52,945 nt of DNA from JBMOLK01 sp049325575. Its GTDB lineage: Bacteria > Bacillota > Clostridia > Acetivibrionales > Acetivibrionaceae. Every line of letters starts with the position of its first letter. The first letter of the stretch is position 1. The stretch spans positions 1 through 52,945 of the forward strand of contig JBMOLK010000232.1 in assembly GCA_049325575.1 (NCBI GenBank), given 5' to 3'. Positions 27,396 through 36,950 of this stretch are shown one piece after another. The notes beneath the pieces were generated by a model. The model saw only the letters and a program-made list of their open reading frames with translations. It was not told where the DNA came from and searched no databases. Made by a program: the position numbers and the translations under genes.

Positions 27396-29531
27396 GTGAA
27401 AAAGTTTGTATGTTTTGTATTATCTTTAGCTATGCTGCTGACTTTATTTATTCCTCAGGGAATGGTGTCGGCTGCAGGAACTTATAATTATGCGGAAGCT
27501 CTTCAGAAAGCAATCTACTTCTATGAAGCACAGCAGGCAGGTCCGCTTCCTTCATGGAACCGTGTTGAATGGCGTGGGGATGCAACGATGAAAGATGCGG
27601 TAACCGGTGGTTGGTATGATGCCGGTGACCACGTGAAGTTCAATCTGCCAATGTCATATACTGCATCAATGCTTGGTTGGGCACTTTATGAATATGGCGA
27701 TGAAATAGCAGCATCAGGCCAGAAAGTTCACCTTGAAAACAATCTCAAGTTTGTTCTTGACTACCTGGTTGCTTGTGACAAAGGAGGCAGCATTGTTTAC
27801 CAGGTAGGAGACGGTGGAAAAGACCATAGCTGGTGGGGTCCTGTTGAAGTTATTGAAAATGAAATGACAAGACCTACCTTCTCTACATCTTCTGCTTCTT
27901 GCGTAGCAGGTCAAATGGCTGCGGCCCTTGCTATCGGTTCCATAGTTCTAAATAACAGTACATATCTGCAGCATGCAAAGAGCCTCTTTACCCTTGCTGA
28001 TTCAGCAAAGAGCGACAGTGGTTATACAGCAGCAAGCGGCTTTTACAACTCATGGAGCGGTTATTATGATGAGCTTTTATGGGCTTCTACATGGCTTTAT
28101 ATAGCAACAAATGACAGTACTTACCTTACAAAGGCAGAGTCATATGTTCCAAAGCTCAACAGACAGGGACAGACAACTCTTATCGAGTACAAGTGGGGCC
28201 ACTGCTGGGATGATTCCCACTACGGCGCACTCCTCCTTCTTGCAAGGCTTACAGGCAAACAGGAGTATCATGATTTTGTGCAAATGCACTTAAACTGGTG
28301 GACACCTGAAGGTCATAACGGTGAAAAAGTAAGATATACTCCTGGAGGACTTGCATGGCTTGACTCATGGGGATCATTAAGATATGCAACAACTGCTGCG
28401 TTCCTTGCTTCAGTTTATGCAGATTCAATAACTGATGAGACTCTAAAGACAAGATATAATAACTTTGCAAAGGCCCAGATCGACTATGCATTAGGATCAA
28501 ATCCAAACAACAGAAGCTATGTTGTTGGCTTTGGTGTTAATCCTCCACAGCGTCCTCACCACAGAACAGCTCATGGTTCATGGTGTGATATGCAGACTGT
28601 ACCTGACAAACACAGACACGTACTCTATGGTGCTTTGGTTGGAGGACCTAACCTAAGTGATGCCTATAAAGATGATATTAGTGACTATGTAAGCAATGAA
28701 GTTGCTACTGACTATAACGCAGGCTTTGTAGGTATTCTTACAAAGATGGTTTCATTGTACGGAGGTACTCCACAGGCAAACTTCCCACCTAAGGAAGTAA
28801 AGGATGACGAGTTCTTTGTTGAAGCAAGTATTAACTCTTCAGGACCTAACTATACAGAAATAAAGGCTCTTTTGAATAACCGTTCTGGATGGCCTGCAAG
28901 ACTTGTTAAGAATCTTTCATACAACTACTATGTTGACCTTACAGAAGTTTTTGCAGCAGGAAAAACAGAAGCGGATATAACAGTAACTAAGGGCTACAGT
29001 GAATTCCCTGTAACAATTTCACCGCTTACAAAGGTTCAGGGCAATATTTATAGTGTAAAAATAACATATACCGATGGATATAATATTTGGCCCGGTGGAC
29101 AGTCAGAGTATGCAGGTGAGCTCCAATTCAGAATTGCAGCACCTGTAGGAACCACCTTCTGGGATGCAAAGAATGACTATTCATTCCAGGGTCTAACAAA
29201 TGCAGTTACAAAGACCAAATATATCCCTGTATATGACGGCACAACCTTACTATATGGTGTAGAGCCATTTGCAAGTCCAAGTCCTACACCTTCAGAACCG
29301 CCATTACCTACACCGGTATTAAAGTATGGTGACCTTAACGCAAGCGGTACAGTAGACTCAACTGACCTGGCATTAATGAAGAGACACTTATTGAAAATAT
29401 CATTATTGTCTTCAGAAGTGCTTAAAGCTGCTGATGTAAATGGTGATGGTAATGTTGACTCAACCGACTATACCTTAATGAAGAGGAAAGTACTCAAGAT
29501 AATTGATGTTTTCCCAGTAGAACAGAGATAA
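27396..29531 (+). CDS. celQ: Cellulosomal GH9-CBM3c-dockerin processive endoglucanase (CelQ-like)
   Basis: This 711-aa secreted enzyme has a signal peptide (1-25, MLLTLFIPQGMVSA), GH9 (about 26-455), CBM3c (about 468-625), a Ser-Pro-Thr linker and a type I dockerin (641-711). Catalytic-domain marks are AVTGGWYDAGDHVKFNLPM, PHHRTAHGSW and SNEVATDYNAGFVGIL. The first dockerin loop reads DLNASGTVDSTD, with Ser in place of the usual Asp at position 5; the second, DVNGDGNVDSTD, is standard. I chose GTG 27396 because GGGGGGAAG lies just before it and MKKFVCFVLSLAMLL is a better signal peptide start than the ATG at 27381, which would use the RBS as codons. Length and order match CelQ, which in A. 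thermocellus is beside celJ. A perfect terminator follows. Confidence 0.88.
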   Translation: MKKFVCFVLSLAMLLTLFIPQGMVSAAGTYNYAEALQKAIYFYEAQQAGPLPSWNRVEWRGDATMKDAVTGGWYDAGDHVKFNLPMSYTASMLGWALYEYGDEIAASGQKVHLENNLKFVLDYLVACDKGGSIVYQVGDGGKDHSWWGPVEVIENEMTRPTFSTSSASCVAGQMAAALAIGSIVLNNSTYLQHAKSLFTLADSAKSDSGYTAASGFYNSWSGYYDELLWASTWLYIATNDSTYLTKAESYVPKLNRQGQTTLIEYKWGHCWDDSHYGALLLLARLTGKQEYHDFVQMHLNWWTPEGHNGEKVRYTPGGLAWLDSWGSLRYATTAAFLASVYADSITDETLKTRYNNFAKAQIDYALGSNPNNRSYVVGFGVNPPQRPHHRTAHGSWCDMQTVPDKHRHVLYGALVGGPNLSDAYKDDISDYVSNEVATDYNAGFVGILTKMVSLYGGTPQANFPPKEVKDDEFFVEASINSSGPNYTEIKALLNNRSGWPARLVKNLSYNYYVDLTEVFAAGKTEADITVTKGYSEFPVTISPLTKVQGNIYSVKITYTDGYNIWPGGQSEYAGELQFRIAAPVGTTFWDAKNDYSFQGLTNAVTKTKYIPVYDGTTLLYGVEPFASPSPTPSEPPLPTPVLKYGDLNASGTVDSTDLALMKRHLLKISLLSSEVLKAADVNGDGNVDSTDYTLMKRKVLKIIDVFPVEQR

Positions 29532-29541
29532 TTGGATAGTT

Positions 29542-29577
29542 AAAAACGGTATCGGGGCGACCTGATACCGTTTTTTT
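29542..29577 (+). terminator. Rho-independent terminator after celQ
   Basis: AAAAACGGTATC (29542-29553) pairs with GATACCGTTTTT (29564-29575), and the inner GG/CC pair extends the stem. Seven T residues end it. It closes the cellulase block and lies 10 bp after the celQ stop. Confidence 0.93.
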
Positions 29578-30047
29578 GTTGCAAGAATCCTGTCAATTCC
29601 GTTATATGTCTTATTCTAAAGTAAGTGAACGCCTTGTTTTATAAGTTTCCAAAATTTTATACTCAATATAATCCGGATAGATATTGATATATATAATACA
29701 AATGTTTTTTTGTCATAATTTGATGAATACTTTAATTTTATCAAAAAAAATGTTGAAAATAGGCTAGTATTACTGGTAAAATATTATAGTAAGATAATCT
29801 ATTAATTTCAAAGCTTCTAAGCAAGAAATAATTATACTTTCATAATGCATTAAAGTTCCACAATTATAAAACGCAAATGAAAATAAGTCTTTTGTTTAAA
29901 AGAACTGTCTTTAAGTAAGAAAACAGTAGTCCAAAAGTTATAATAGTCTTTTTTTTCCTATGATTAAGTAAACTAATTTTTTTGCAGTAAAGTTGACTGA
30001 TTCATACTATGTTTTAATCTCTTTTAAAAAAGAATGGGGGTTTATTA
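29578..30047. other. Upstream region of the Tad-like operon
   Basis: This 470-bp region is very AT-rich and holds no ORF that I can support. A possible sigma-A promoter, TTGAAA (29753-29758) with 18 bp to TAAAAT (29777-29782), would give a leader of about 255 nt. The RBS GGGGG lies directly before the first pilus gene. No operator or riboswitch was recognised. Confidence 0.4.
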
Positions 30048-31064
30048 ATGGCTTTTAGCAGGAAAAAAAACAAGGTCGCAAAATACATAGTGATTTCTTT
30101 AGCCATTGTCGTTTTAGTATCAGGGTCATTACTTGGCGGTTATTATCTTTATAACCGGCACATAAAGAGTATAAAGTCTTCTTATGAGGAACAGATTACC
30201 GAGCTAAAGCTTGAGCAGTACAACAATAAAAGACGTGTATATATACCTAAAAGCGACATTAAGTGTGGAACCCTTTTGGAGGAGAGTTTGTTTAACGAGT
30301 CGGATATCATATCCAGTATTCCAATGGATTTGTTTATGACAAAGGAAGATATGGGCAGATTTGCCCGCTACGATATAACTGCGGGTATACCTGCCATGAA
30401 GTACATGGTTATTGATGAGAAGATACCGGATGACCTAAGGGAAGAAGAGTTTAACATGTTTCTTCTACAAAGTAATCTGACCAAGGACAAGTTTATTGAC
30501 CTTAGGATCACTTTCCCAAATGGTGAAGATTACATAGTACTCTCAAAGAAGAAAATAAGGGACATAAATATAGCACAGAACACCATCTGGTGCTGGCTAA
30601 ACGAAAAAGAAATGCTTACTGTTAGCAGTGCCATTGTGGATGCTTACCTTCACAAGGGTACAAAGCTTTATACGGTTACTTATGTTGAGCCTAACTCACA
30701 GAAGAATTCGATACCTACATACCCTGCCAAACTTGAAGTTCAAAAGATTATGGAAACTGATCCCAATATTGTTAACAGAGCAAAGAATGCTTTGGCCGAA
30801 CAGATGCGAACCCTGTTGGATCAGCGGCTTGCTATGCTAAATCAGGAGGCAGTCTCCAACATTCAGACAGGAGTAAATCAGGAAGTAGCTGGAAGACAGG
30901 AAAAGATCCAGCAGGATAACCAAAATGCCCTGCAGCAGGGGAATCAGACCAGTCAGACCGGGCAGAACACTCAAACAGGTCAAACAAATCAGACCAGTCA
31001 GAATAATAATTCTTCCGGAACTACAAACGAGGGAGGCGGGGATGCTAATGGGTTCTTTGACTAA
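30048..31064 (+). CDS. SAF-domain protein, CpaB/RcpC-like (Tad-type pilus)
   Basis: This 338-aa protein has a short basic N-terminus, one transmembrane helix at about 15-35, a coiled segment, and then a SAF domain (about 62-125) with YIPKSDIKCGTLLEESLF and ARYDITAGIPAMKYMV. In Tad systems CpaB proteins carry SAF domains and stabilise the pilus channel; in Gram-positives the role at the cell wall is open. The C-terminal 60 residues are Gln, Asn, Thr and Ser rich (repeats of QTG and NQTSQ), a low-complexity tail probably exposed in the wall. It is the first gene of a nine-gene operon with small or overlapping junctions. Confidence 0.75.
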   Translation: MAFSRKKNKVAKYIVISLAIVVLVSGSLLGGYYLYNRHIKSIKSSYEEQITELKLEQYNNKRRVYIPKSDIKCGTLLEESLFNESDIISSIPMDLFMTKEDMGRFARYDITAGIPAMKYMVIDEKIPDDLREEEFNMFLLQSNLTKDKFIDLRITFPNGEDYIVLSKKKIRDINIAQNTIWCWLNEKEMLTVSSAIVDAYLHKGTKLYTVTYVEPNSQKNSIPTYPAKLEVQKIMETDPNIVNRAKNALAEQMRTLLDQRLAMLNQEAVSNIQTGVNQEVAGRQEKIQQDNQNALQQGNQTSQTGQNTQTGQTNQTSQNNNSSGTTNEGGGDANGFFD

Positions 31065-31719
31065 GGTAGCTTTTATGGGCTGTAAAGTTAATGACATGAT
31101 TTTATATTTCTCAAGGATTTTTATCCACCTTGGCAAGAAGGTTGCTGTTGTTGATGCTTCCTTGGAGCAGCTTTTAAAGTATTCGGTTCCGGAAGCAGGC
31201 GATGGAAACATTATCACATATAGAAATGTGGATGTGTTTTTAGACTGTAAAGACGTAGAAAAATTGAGCAAGGTCAATACGAGTAGTTATGATATTGTAA
31301 TGATAAATTTCGGTCTTAACGATGAGCTTATAAAAGAAGTTTCTGACTGTGATATCCGCTTTGCCGTTACCGACCTTGAAAGACACAATATATTAAAGCT
31401 TAAGGATTTTTTAGGCAGAGCCGATACAAATCTTGATGTTGTAAGAATTTACAGGGATGTTGTAGATAGCAAGATAAGCAAAAAATATCTTGACAGTATT
31501 CTTGAAAGCTTCAGGATCAAATATATAGCGGATTATGAGTTTTATTTGGATGATGTGGAGTATACCACAAGGATTGAGAGCCAGCATAATGACATTTTCA
31601 AGTTTAACAAGCTTCCTAAAGAGTATAAGTCCATGTTTCAAGAAGTCATTATTGAATACCTTTCTGTTGATAAAAAGCAGCTTGTAAGTGCCATAAAGAT
31701 GGCGGAAAGGGGGAAATAG
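31042..31719 (+). CDS. MinD/CpaE-like protein with a lost P-loop (Tad operon)
   Basis: This 225-aa protein has an alternating beta-alpha pattern like the MinD/ParA fold (KVAFMGCKVNDMILYFSRIF, KKVAVVDASLEQ, YDIVMINFGLNDELI). The position of the P-loop is GCKVNDMI and has no Lys-Thr/Ser pair, so it probably does not hydrolyse ATP. I chose ATG 31042 because GGGAGGCGGGG lies right before it; an in-frame start further upstream would overlap the SAF gene by over 100 bp. It still overlaps that gene's end by 23 bp. It may form a regulatory partner of the following MinD-like protein. Confidence 0.65.
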   Translation: MLMGSLTKVAFMGCKVNDMILYFSRIFIHLGKKVAVVDASLEQLLKYSVPEAGDGNIITYRNVDVFLDCKDVEKLSKVNTSSYDIVMINFGLNDELIKEVSDCDIRFAVTDLERHNILKLKDFLGRADTNLDVVRIYRDVVDSKISKKYLDSILESFRIKYIADYEFYLDDVEYTTRIESQHNDIFKFNKLPKEYKSMFQEVIIEYLSVDKKQLVSAIKMAERGK

Positions 31720-31720
31720 C

Positions 31721-32536
31721 ATGCAGATAGCATTTTGGAGCAATGTTCACGGTCAGACTGCGACAACCAGCAACATGGTTGCAGTGGCGTTAATGACTGC
31801 TCTTGAGTACAGGCTCAAGGTACTCATTACCCACAACCATTTTGACAAAAGTACTCTGGAATCCTCTCTTATGGATAGAAGGTATCTAAGAAACGAATTG
31901 ACAGAGCTTTCAGACTCCGGTATAGACGCATTAAGCAGGTTTATAAAGTTTAACAAGGTAGACAAGGAAAGTATTGTAAACTACACCACAACATTATTGA
32001 GAAACAAGCTTGATTTATTGACGGGTACAACCAATACAAACCGTGAACTATATATGAATGACCTTAATGATGTTATTGACCTGATACTAAGCTCGGCACA
32101 AGAGTTTTATGATCTGATATTAATAGATGTTTCTTCAGGCAGAAATGAATTGTCAAGCAAGATACTTGAGCATTCACAGATGATAGTGGTTAATCTTAAT
32201 CAGAATATCAACGTACTGGACGAGTTTTTTGAAGAGTACAAAGATATTGCGGATAAGTGTGTTTTTCTTTTGGGAAGGTACGACAATGACTCCAGGCTAA
32301 ACGTAAACAATATAAAGAGAAGGTATAGCATAAAGAAGAACATTGCTGTCATACCTTACAACATTGAATTTAGTGATGCATGCTCCGAGGGAAAAGCCAT
32401 AGACTTTTTTATGAAAAACCTAAGAGTGAAGAAAGACGACGGTAATTACTATTTTATTGAGGAAGTACGAAATGCAGTAAAAATGCTGTTAACCGGTGCG
32501 GGTATTGACATTAATCTTAAGAAGTTAGGTGATTAG
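31721..32536 (+). CDS. MinD/CpaE-like ATPase with a variant P-loop (Tad operon)
   Basis: This 271-aa protein starts with IAFWSNVHGQTATTSNMVAV. This is a variant of the deviant Walker A box (usually KGGVGKTT), keeping G, T, T but no signature lysine before the Gly. It continues with YDLILIDVSSG (Walker B-like) and MIVVNLNQNINVLDEFFEEY. Such proteins occur beside CpaF ATPases in Gram-positive Tad-like loci, where CpaE localises the machine. Loss of the lysine suggests weak or altered nucleotide use. It starts 1 bp after the previous stop and ends directly at the start of the CpaF gene. Confidence 0.7.
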   Translation: MQIAFWSNVHGQTATTSNMVAVALMTALEYRLKVLITHNHFDKSTLESSLMDRRYLRNELTELSDSGIDALSRFIKFNKVDKESIVNYTTTLLRNKLDLLTGTTNTNRELYMNDLNDVIDLILSSAQEFYDLILIDVSSGRNELSSKILEHSQMIVVNLNQNINVLDEFFEEYKDIADKCVFLLGRYDNDSRLNVNNIKRRYSIKKNIAVIPYNIEFSDACSEGKAIDFFMKNLRVKKDDGNYYFIEEVRNAVKMLLTGAGIDINLKKLGD

Positions 32537-34402
32537 ATGATTAACATACTGCTTATATTGATTATCTTGTCTGGTTTTACTGCAGCTGTAATTATATTCT
32601 TTAAAAGAGAAAATAAAAAAGGCTATTCAGGCTATAATACCGAAGATGATAAATACGATATTGATGTTTTGGTTGAGTATATCAAGAATCATTTTAATGA
32701 TATCCTAAAGACGAACCTGTATGAGATGAACCTATCAAGGGATGAATTTGCAAAGCGCATGCAGAATAAAAGCCAGCTAAGAAGAGCCCTTAAGAGCTGT
32801 ACATATGGAGATGTGAACGCAAAAAACTATATTAAGGACTTTATAAGGGATATCCTCCTAAAGGCTTATAAAATCGATGAAAATAACATCAACATGGTTA
32901 TGAACTTTGATAATCCCAGGGAATTAAGCGTCCAGGACAAGTTTGAAATGCTTTTGTACGTATACAAAAGAAAGTATGGCTACAGGGCTTTGGAAAGGCT
33001 TATAGCTGACAACGAGATGGACAAGCCTAAAACCGATGAAGACGGTCAGCCCTCGTATGTTATATTTGGAGATGAAATAGAAAGGATCTATCTTAAGGAT
33101 GTTAAGAAGCTAAAGAGATTTGAGGATAAACTAAGCATCATAGTCCAAAGAATATACCAGCGCTACAAAGGGTATGGGGTCATAGATGAGATTAGGGATA
33201 TGAAGATCGACGGTGTATCCGGAGGGGTGTCCGGTATTCCCACTACCTTCTTTCAGGAAATCGATTTTAGCAGCGATGCATTATCCACACTGCCTGCATC
33301 TTACGACAGTGTCTGGATATTCTTTAAAGGAAAGACGATACATTTATCGTTTTTAAGCTTTGGCTCGGAACAGGAACTAAAAAGGGTCTGTAAAAACATT
33401 TACAGGTACAACAACCCGGGACAGCTCTCCGAGAGCAACGGTTATAAGGTAAATGAGATGAAGGACGGTTCCAGGGTAGTTGTTGCCAGGCCGCCTTTTT
33501 CAGAAAGCTGGGTATTCTTTGTAAGAAAGTTTGACAGTATAGAGAAGGCAAAGCCGGAAGACTTGATCAATGATAGGAATAATGGGCTGCCTATAGGCCT
33601 TATAAAATGGCTCATAAAAGGCTGCAGGGTCACAGCTGTCACCGGCTCACAGGGTACGGGTAAGACTACGCTTTTAATGTCAATAATAAGATTTATTAAT
33701 CCCACATTTACGTTGCGTATCCAGGAGATGGCATTTGAGCTGCACCTAAGAAAGCTGTATCCTACCAGAAATATTCTGACATTTAGAGAAACAGCCACAA
33801 TATCCGGTCAGGAAGGCCTTGACCTCCAAAAGAAGACCGATGGTACTGTTAATATCCTGGGAGAGGTTGCTACTGCTCCCGTTGCTTCATGGATGATACA
33901 AATGGCCCAGGTTGCATCCCTCTTTACCATGTTTACCCACCACGCAAAAACCTCTGAAGACCTGGTTCTGGCGTTAAGAAACTGTCTTCTTCAGACCGGG
34001 GTTTTCAATAATGAAAAGGTTGCGGAAAAACAGGTTGCCGATGTCATAAACTTTGATATACACCTTAACAAGGATATAAGCGGTCACAGGTATATTGAAA
34101 GAATTACCGAGATCATACCCCTGGCTCAAACGGTAAACTACCCTGAAAAGTACAGGGAGGCGGGAACCCACGAGGAAAAGCTGGACAGCTTTCTTGACAC
34201 CATGAAAGAGTATTTTGAAAGGATGACTGACAGGAAGATTTTTGAGACGCGGGATATACTAAGATGGGAAAACGGTGAGTACAAGGCTGTAAATCCAATA
34301 AGCGAGCACAGCTTTAATGAGCTGGTAAGGCACCTCAATGAGAAGGATAAAAATGAGTTTTTATCTTTCTTTAAGGAAAACTGGGGGGTTGTCTATGAGT
34401 GA
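32537..34402 (+). CDS. CpaF/TadA-type secretion ATPase with N-terminal membrane anchor
   Basis: This 621-aa ATPase belongs to the type II/IV secretion VirB11-CpaF family that powers pilus assembly or secretion. Walker A is GSQGTGKTT (K376), followed by NILGEVATAPVASWM (GEV of Walker B) and MFTHHAKTSEDLV (the His box). The N-terminal domain includes KIDGVSGGVSGIPTTFF around residue 225. Unlike standard CpaF it begins with a hydrophobic helix (MINILLILIILSGFTAAVII), which should tether it to the membrane. The stop overlaps the following gene by 8 bp, so the motor and its membrane partner are co-translated. Confidence 0.85.
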   Translation: MINILLILIILSGFTAAVIIFFKRENKKGYSGYNTEDDKYDIDVLVEYIKNHFNDILKTNLYEMNLSRDEFAKRMQNKSQLRRALKSCTYGDVNAKNYIKDFIRDILLKAYKIDENNINMVMNFDNPRELSVQDKFEMLLYVYKRKYGYRALERLIADNEMDKPKTDEDGQPSYVIFGDEIERIYLKDVKKLKRFEDKLSIIVQRIYQRYKGYGVIDEIRDMKIDGVSGGVSGIPTTFFQEIDFSSDALSTLPASYDSVWIFFKGKTIHLSFLSFGSEQELKRVCKNIYRYNNPGQLSESNGYKVNEMKDGSRVVVARPPFSESWVFFVRKFDSIEKAKPEDLINDRNNGLPIGLIKWLIKGCRVTAVTGSQGTGKTTLLMSIIRFINPTFTLRIQEMAFELHLRKLYPTRNILTFRETATISGQEGLDLQKKTDGTVNILGEVATAPVASWMIQMAQVASLFTMFTHHAKTSEDLVLALRNCLLQTGVFNNEKVAEKQVADVINFDIHLNKDISGHRYIERITEIIPLAQTVNYPEKYREAGTHEEKLDSFLDTMKEYFERMTDRKIFETRDILRWENGEYKAVNPISEHSFNELVRHLNEKDKNEFLSFFKENWGVVYE

Positions 34403-36407
34403 TAGAGAAATAACTCTGATAATAATCTTACTGGTTATCCTGGCAGCAGCCATTGCAGTTCTTGGGGCAGCGATTTTGATACTTCGCAGCAAAAGCAAAA
34501 ATACTGTCAAGGTTCAGATAAAGGGCAAGAATGACTTTTTGTATACTTCATTTATGTTCTTTAGCAAGTTTGCCCTTACAAGAAGGTATATTAGCCGGAT
34601 TAGAAAAAGAATTGAGATGCTGGAGCTGTCCGACGCATGGACCATAGGCAGAAACACGATGAAGTTTGCCTATTTTTCTATTTCCGTATCCGTCATAATG
34701 TTCTTTCTGCTTACTTTGATTGATTTAAATCTATACTTTTTAGTAATTTCATTACTGACAATATACATTGTACATAACCAGATCCTAAGGATCTTTGTTG
34801 ACAGGATTGAAAATAAGATAATGCTTCAATTCGAGAAGTTTTTGGGGGATGTCCGTCACCATTTCCATGAGCATGGGATGATCGATGAAGCTATTTATGA
34901 TTGCATAGAAGAGTGTGATTATGAGATATCCCTGCACGCAAACAGGATGTACGAGATATTATCCTCCAACGATATTGAAGGAGAGATCGAAAAGTATTAT
35001 GACATTGCTCCAAACAAGTTTTTCAAGACCTTTTTGGCACTTTGTCATACTGTTCAAAAGTTTGGAGACAAAATAATTGACGGAAAGTCAATGTTTCTTA
35101 CGAACTTAAACTATTTAAAGCAGGAAATAAACCTTGAGATATTAAGAAGGGAAAAGCTTAGTTATCTGTTTAAGAGCCTTTCCATAATTGCCATTGCACC
35201 CATTTTTACAATAAAGCCTTTAGAGAGCTGGGCGGTTACAAACCTTCCGGAGCTCAAACAATACTATAACGGTGCATACGGCTTTGTAGTCCAAATAGTT
35301 CTCTTTGCTATTGTTTTAATTTCATACGAGCTAATTAATAAAATGCAGAGTAATACCGAGGAAAATTCACTGGCAAGCGGGGTTGAAGAGAGGATACTTA
35401 GAATTGGTTTTATCTCTGACTTTATCGATACCATAATTAACAAGCAGTACAGTAAATCCATTAAATATTCTGATTTACTTAAAAACACAGGTTCACAGGC
35501 CAATGTAAGACAGTTTTATTTAAAGAGGATATTATATGCTTTATTGGGTTTTATCACATGCCTTGTAATATTCATAAATGTTCACGGAATTACAAGACAT
35601 AATATATTGTATTCCTACCAGGGAATAGAAACAGATGATAAAGTAGAACAAAAAGCTGCAGAAGAATTGATGAAAGTCGACAGAAGATTTATAATGATGT
35701 TTAGAGGGAAAAATGTAAACTATCAGGACATAGAAAAAGAATTGATTAAATCCACTGAAATTAGCGACAAGCAGCTATTAAGTGCGACTGCAAAAAGAAT
35801 CCTTAATAAACTTTATGTATACAACAGCCATTATTTCAAATGGTGGGAGCTTATTATATGTATTATGCTTGGTGCTTTGTTTTACAACTTCCCGTATTGG
35901 CTCCTGCTTTTTAGAAAGAGGGTCCTTCAGATGGGGATGGAAGATGAGGTTATGCAGTTTCATACTATAATAATGATGCTGATGTACATAGAAAGAATGT
36001 CGGTTGAAGACATTCTCCAGTGGATGGAACAGTTTGCAGTGATTTTTAAAAACTCCATACGAAAGTGCCTCAACAACTTTGAGTACAGCGACTATGAAGC
36101 GTTGGAGCAGCTTAAAATCGATGAACCTTTTTTGCCTTTTACAAGGCTTGTTGAGAATTTACAGTCTGCATCAGACAAGATTTCAATTTCCCAAGCCTTT
36201 GATGAGTTGATTATTGAAAGGGGGTATTATCAGGAAAAGCGCAAGCAGGATAATGAGATAATGGTAAACAAAAAGGGCCTGTGGGGCAAGATGATAGCTT
36301 TTTTACCCTTAGGAGCCACATTGTTTCTTTATCTGTTATTCCCTTTCATGATGGTAAGTATAAATCAACTGTTCAGTTTTTCAGATCAAATTAAAAATGC
36401 TTTATAA
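34395..36407 (+). CDS. Large TadB/TadC-like inner membrane platform protein
   Basis: This 670-aa protein has a leading transmembrane helix (8-30), a pair of helices near 95-135, two around 270-320, one near 390-410, a pair near 500-525, and one near the C-terminus. The order of long cytoplasmic helical loops between helices is like T2SSF (GspF/TadB/TadC) platform proteins, which bind the CpaF ATPase. Its length is roughly two T2SSF units, so it may replace separate TadB and TadC proteins. I chose ATG 34395 because GGGGGG lies 6 nt upstream. Assignment is from topology and position next to CpaF; motifs are weak. Confidence 0.6.
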   Translation: MSDREITLIIILLVILAAAIAVLGAAILILRSKSKNTVKVQIKGKNDFLYTSFMFFSKFALTRRYISRIRKRIEMLELSDAWTIGRNTMKFAYFSISVSVIMFFLLTLIDLNLYFLVISLLTIYIVHNQILRIFVDRIENKIMLQFEKFLGDVRHHFHEHGMIDEAIYDCIEECDYEISLHANRMYEILSSNDIEGEIEKYYDIAPNKFFKTFLALCHTVQKFGDKIIDGKSMFLTNLNYLKQEINLEILRREKLSYLFKSLSIIAIAPIFTIKPLESWAVTNLPELKQYYNGAYGFVVQIVLFAIVLISYELINKMQSNTEENSLASGVEERILRIGFISDFIDTIINKQYSKSIKYSDLLKNTGSQANVRQFYLKRILYALLGFITCLVIFINVHGITRHNILYSYQGIETDDKVEQKAAEELMKVDRRFIMMFRGKNVNYQDIEKELIKSTEISDKQLLSATAKRILNKLYVYNSHYFKWWELIICIMLGALFYNFPYWLLLFRKRVLQMGMEDEVMQFHTIIMMLMYIERMSVEDILQWMEQFAVIFKNSIRKCLNNFEYSDYEALEQLKIDEPFLPFTRLVENLQSASDKISISQAFDELIIERGYYQEKRKQDNEIMVNKKGLWGKMIAFLPLGATLFLYLLFPFMMVSINQLFSFSDQIKNAL

Positions 36408-36429
36408 AAAGGAAGGAGTATGATATTTA

Positions 36430-36894
36430 ATGGATAATTCAATTAAGGCTATAATAATTGGAGCAAGTGTAGTTATTACTCTGGTTATTGTTTCAATTGG
36501 TTTTTTAGTATTAAGGCAGGGACAGGAAGCAGCAGGAGGAGCTATTGACCAGATCGGCAAGCTGAATAGTCAGATGTCCGAGGCGGACAAGACTATGTAT
36601 GATGGTCGTGAGGTGTCCGGTAGTGAAGTTGTTAACGTATTAAGCAGATTTAAAAACGAAAACATAGGTATTATTGTTAAGACCGGGAAAAATACTGGTG
36701 GTTCAAGCTACATAAGAAGTCTTACGGTAGAAGGTGACGGTACGGGTTCCATAAGTGCAGGGGGAAATCCAATAGCAAACACTTTGGATGAAAGTAAAAG
36801 TGACTATGTAAATCCAAATGGGCGGTTTAAAGGAAAAGTAATAAGGGATAAGAACGGAACTATCGTTGGTATTGTATTTGAACAGCAAACGTGA
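36430..36894 (+). CDS. Small pilin-like secreted protein (candidate major subunit)
   Basis: This 154-aa protein has a 6-residue polar start, one hydrophobic helix (7-30, IIIGASVVITLVIVSIGFL), and a Gly/Asn-rich soluble domain. This N-terminal layout is typical of pilin-like subunits assembled by Tad systems, though I see no clear Flp-type peptidase site. It sits directly after the membrane platform gene behind GGAAGGAG. A perfect 11-bp stem hairpin follows it immediately, which would raise its expression relative to the downstream genes. No named family was recognised. Confidence 0.55.
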   Translation: MDNSIKAIIIGASVVITLVIVSIGFLVLRQGQEAAGGAIDQIGKLNSQMSEADKTMYDGREVSGSEVVNVLSRFKNENIGIIVKTGKNTGGSSYIRSLTVEGDGTGSISAGGNPIANTLDESKSDYVNPNGRFKGKVIRDKNGTIVGIVFEQQT

Positions 36895-36903
36895 TGATTA
36901 TGG

Positions 36904-36928
36904 TAAGGCTTCCTAATAGGAAGCCTTA
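36904..36928 (+). promoter_or_regulatory. Strong hairpin after the pilin-like gene
   Basis: TAAGGCTTCCT (36904-36914) and AGGAAGCCTTA (36918-36928) form a perfect 11-bp stem with a 3-nt loop. It is followed by TCC TTAAAAAAGG, and not by a long T-run. It lies 10 bp after a stop codon within the operon, so partial termination or mRNA stabilisation is likely. Confidence 0.7.
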
Positions 36929-36950
36929 TCCTTAAAAAAGGTGGTTATAC

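Noticed and set aside
30925..31041. Longer N-terminal start for the first MinD-like protein
   Set aside because: It would overlap the coding region of the SAF gene by 140 bp and has a low-complexity sequence; ATG 31042 has a strong RBS.
34338..34394. Upstream ATG for the platform protein
   Set aside because: The extra 19 codons overlap the CpaF gene and lack an RBS; ATG 34395 lies 6 nt after GGGGGG.
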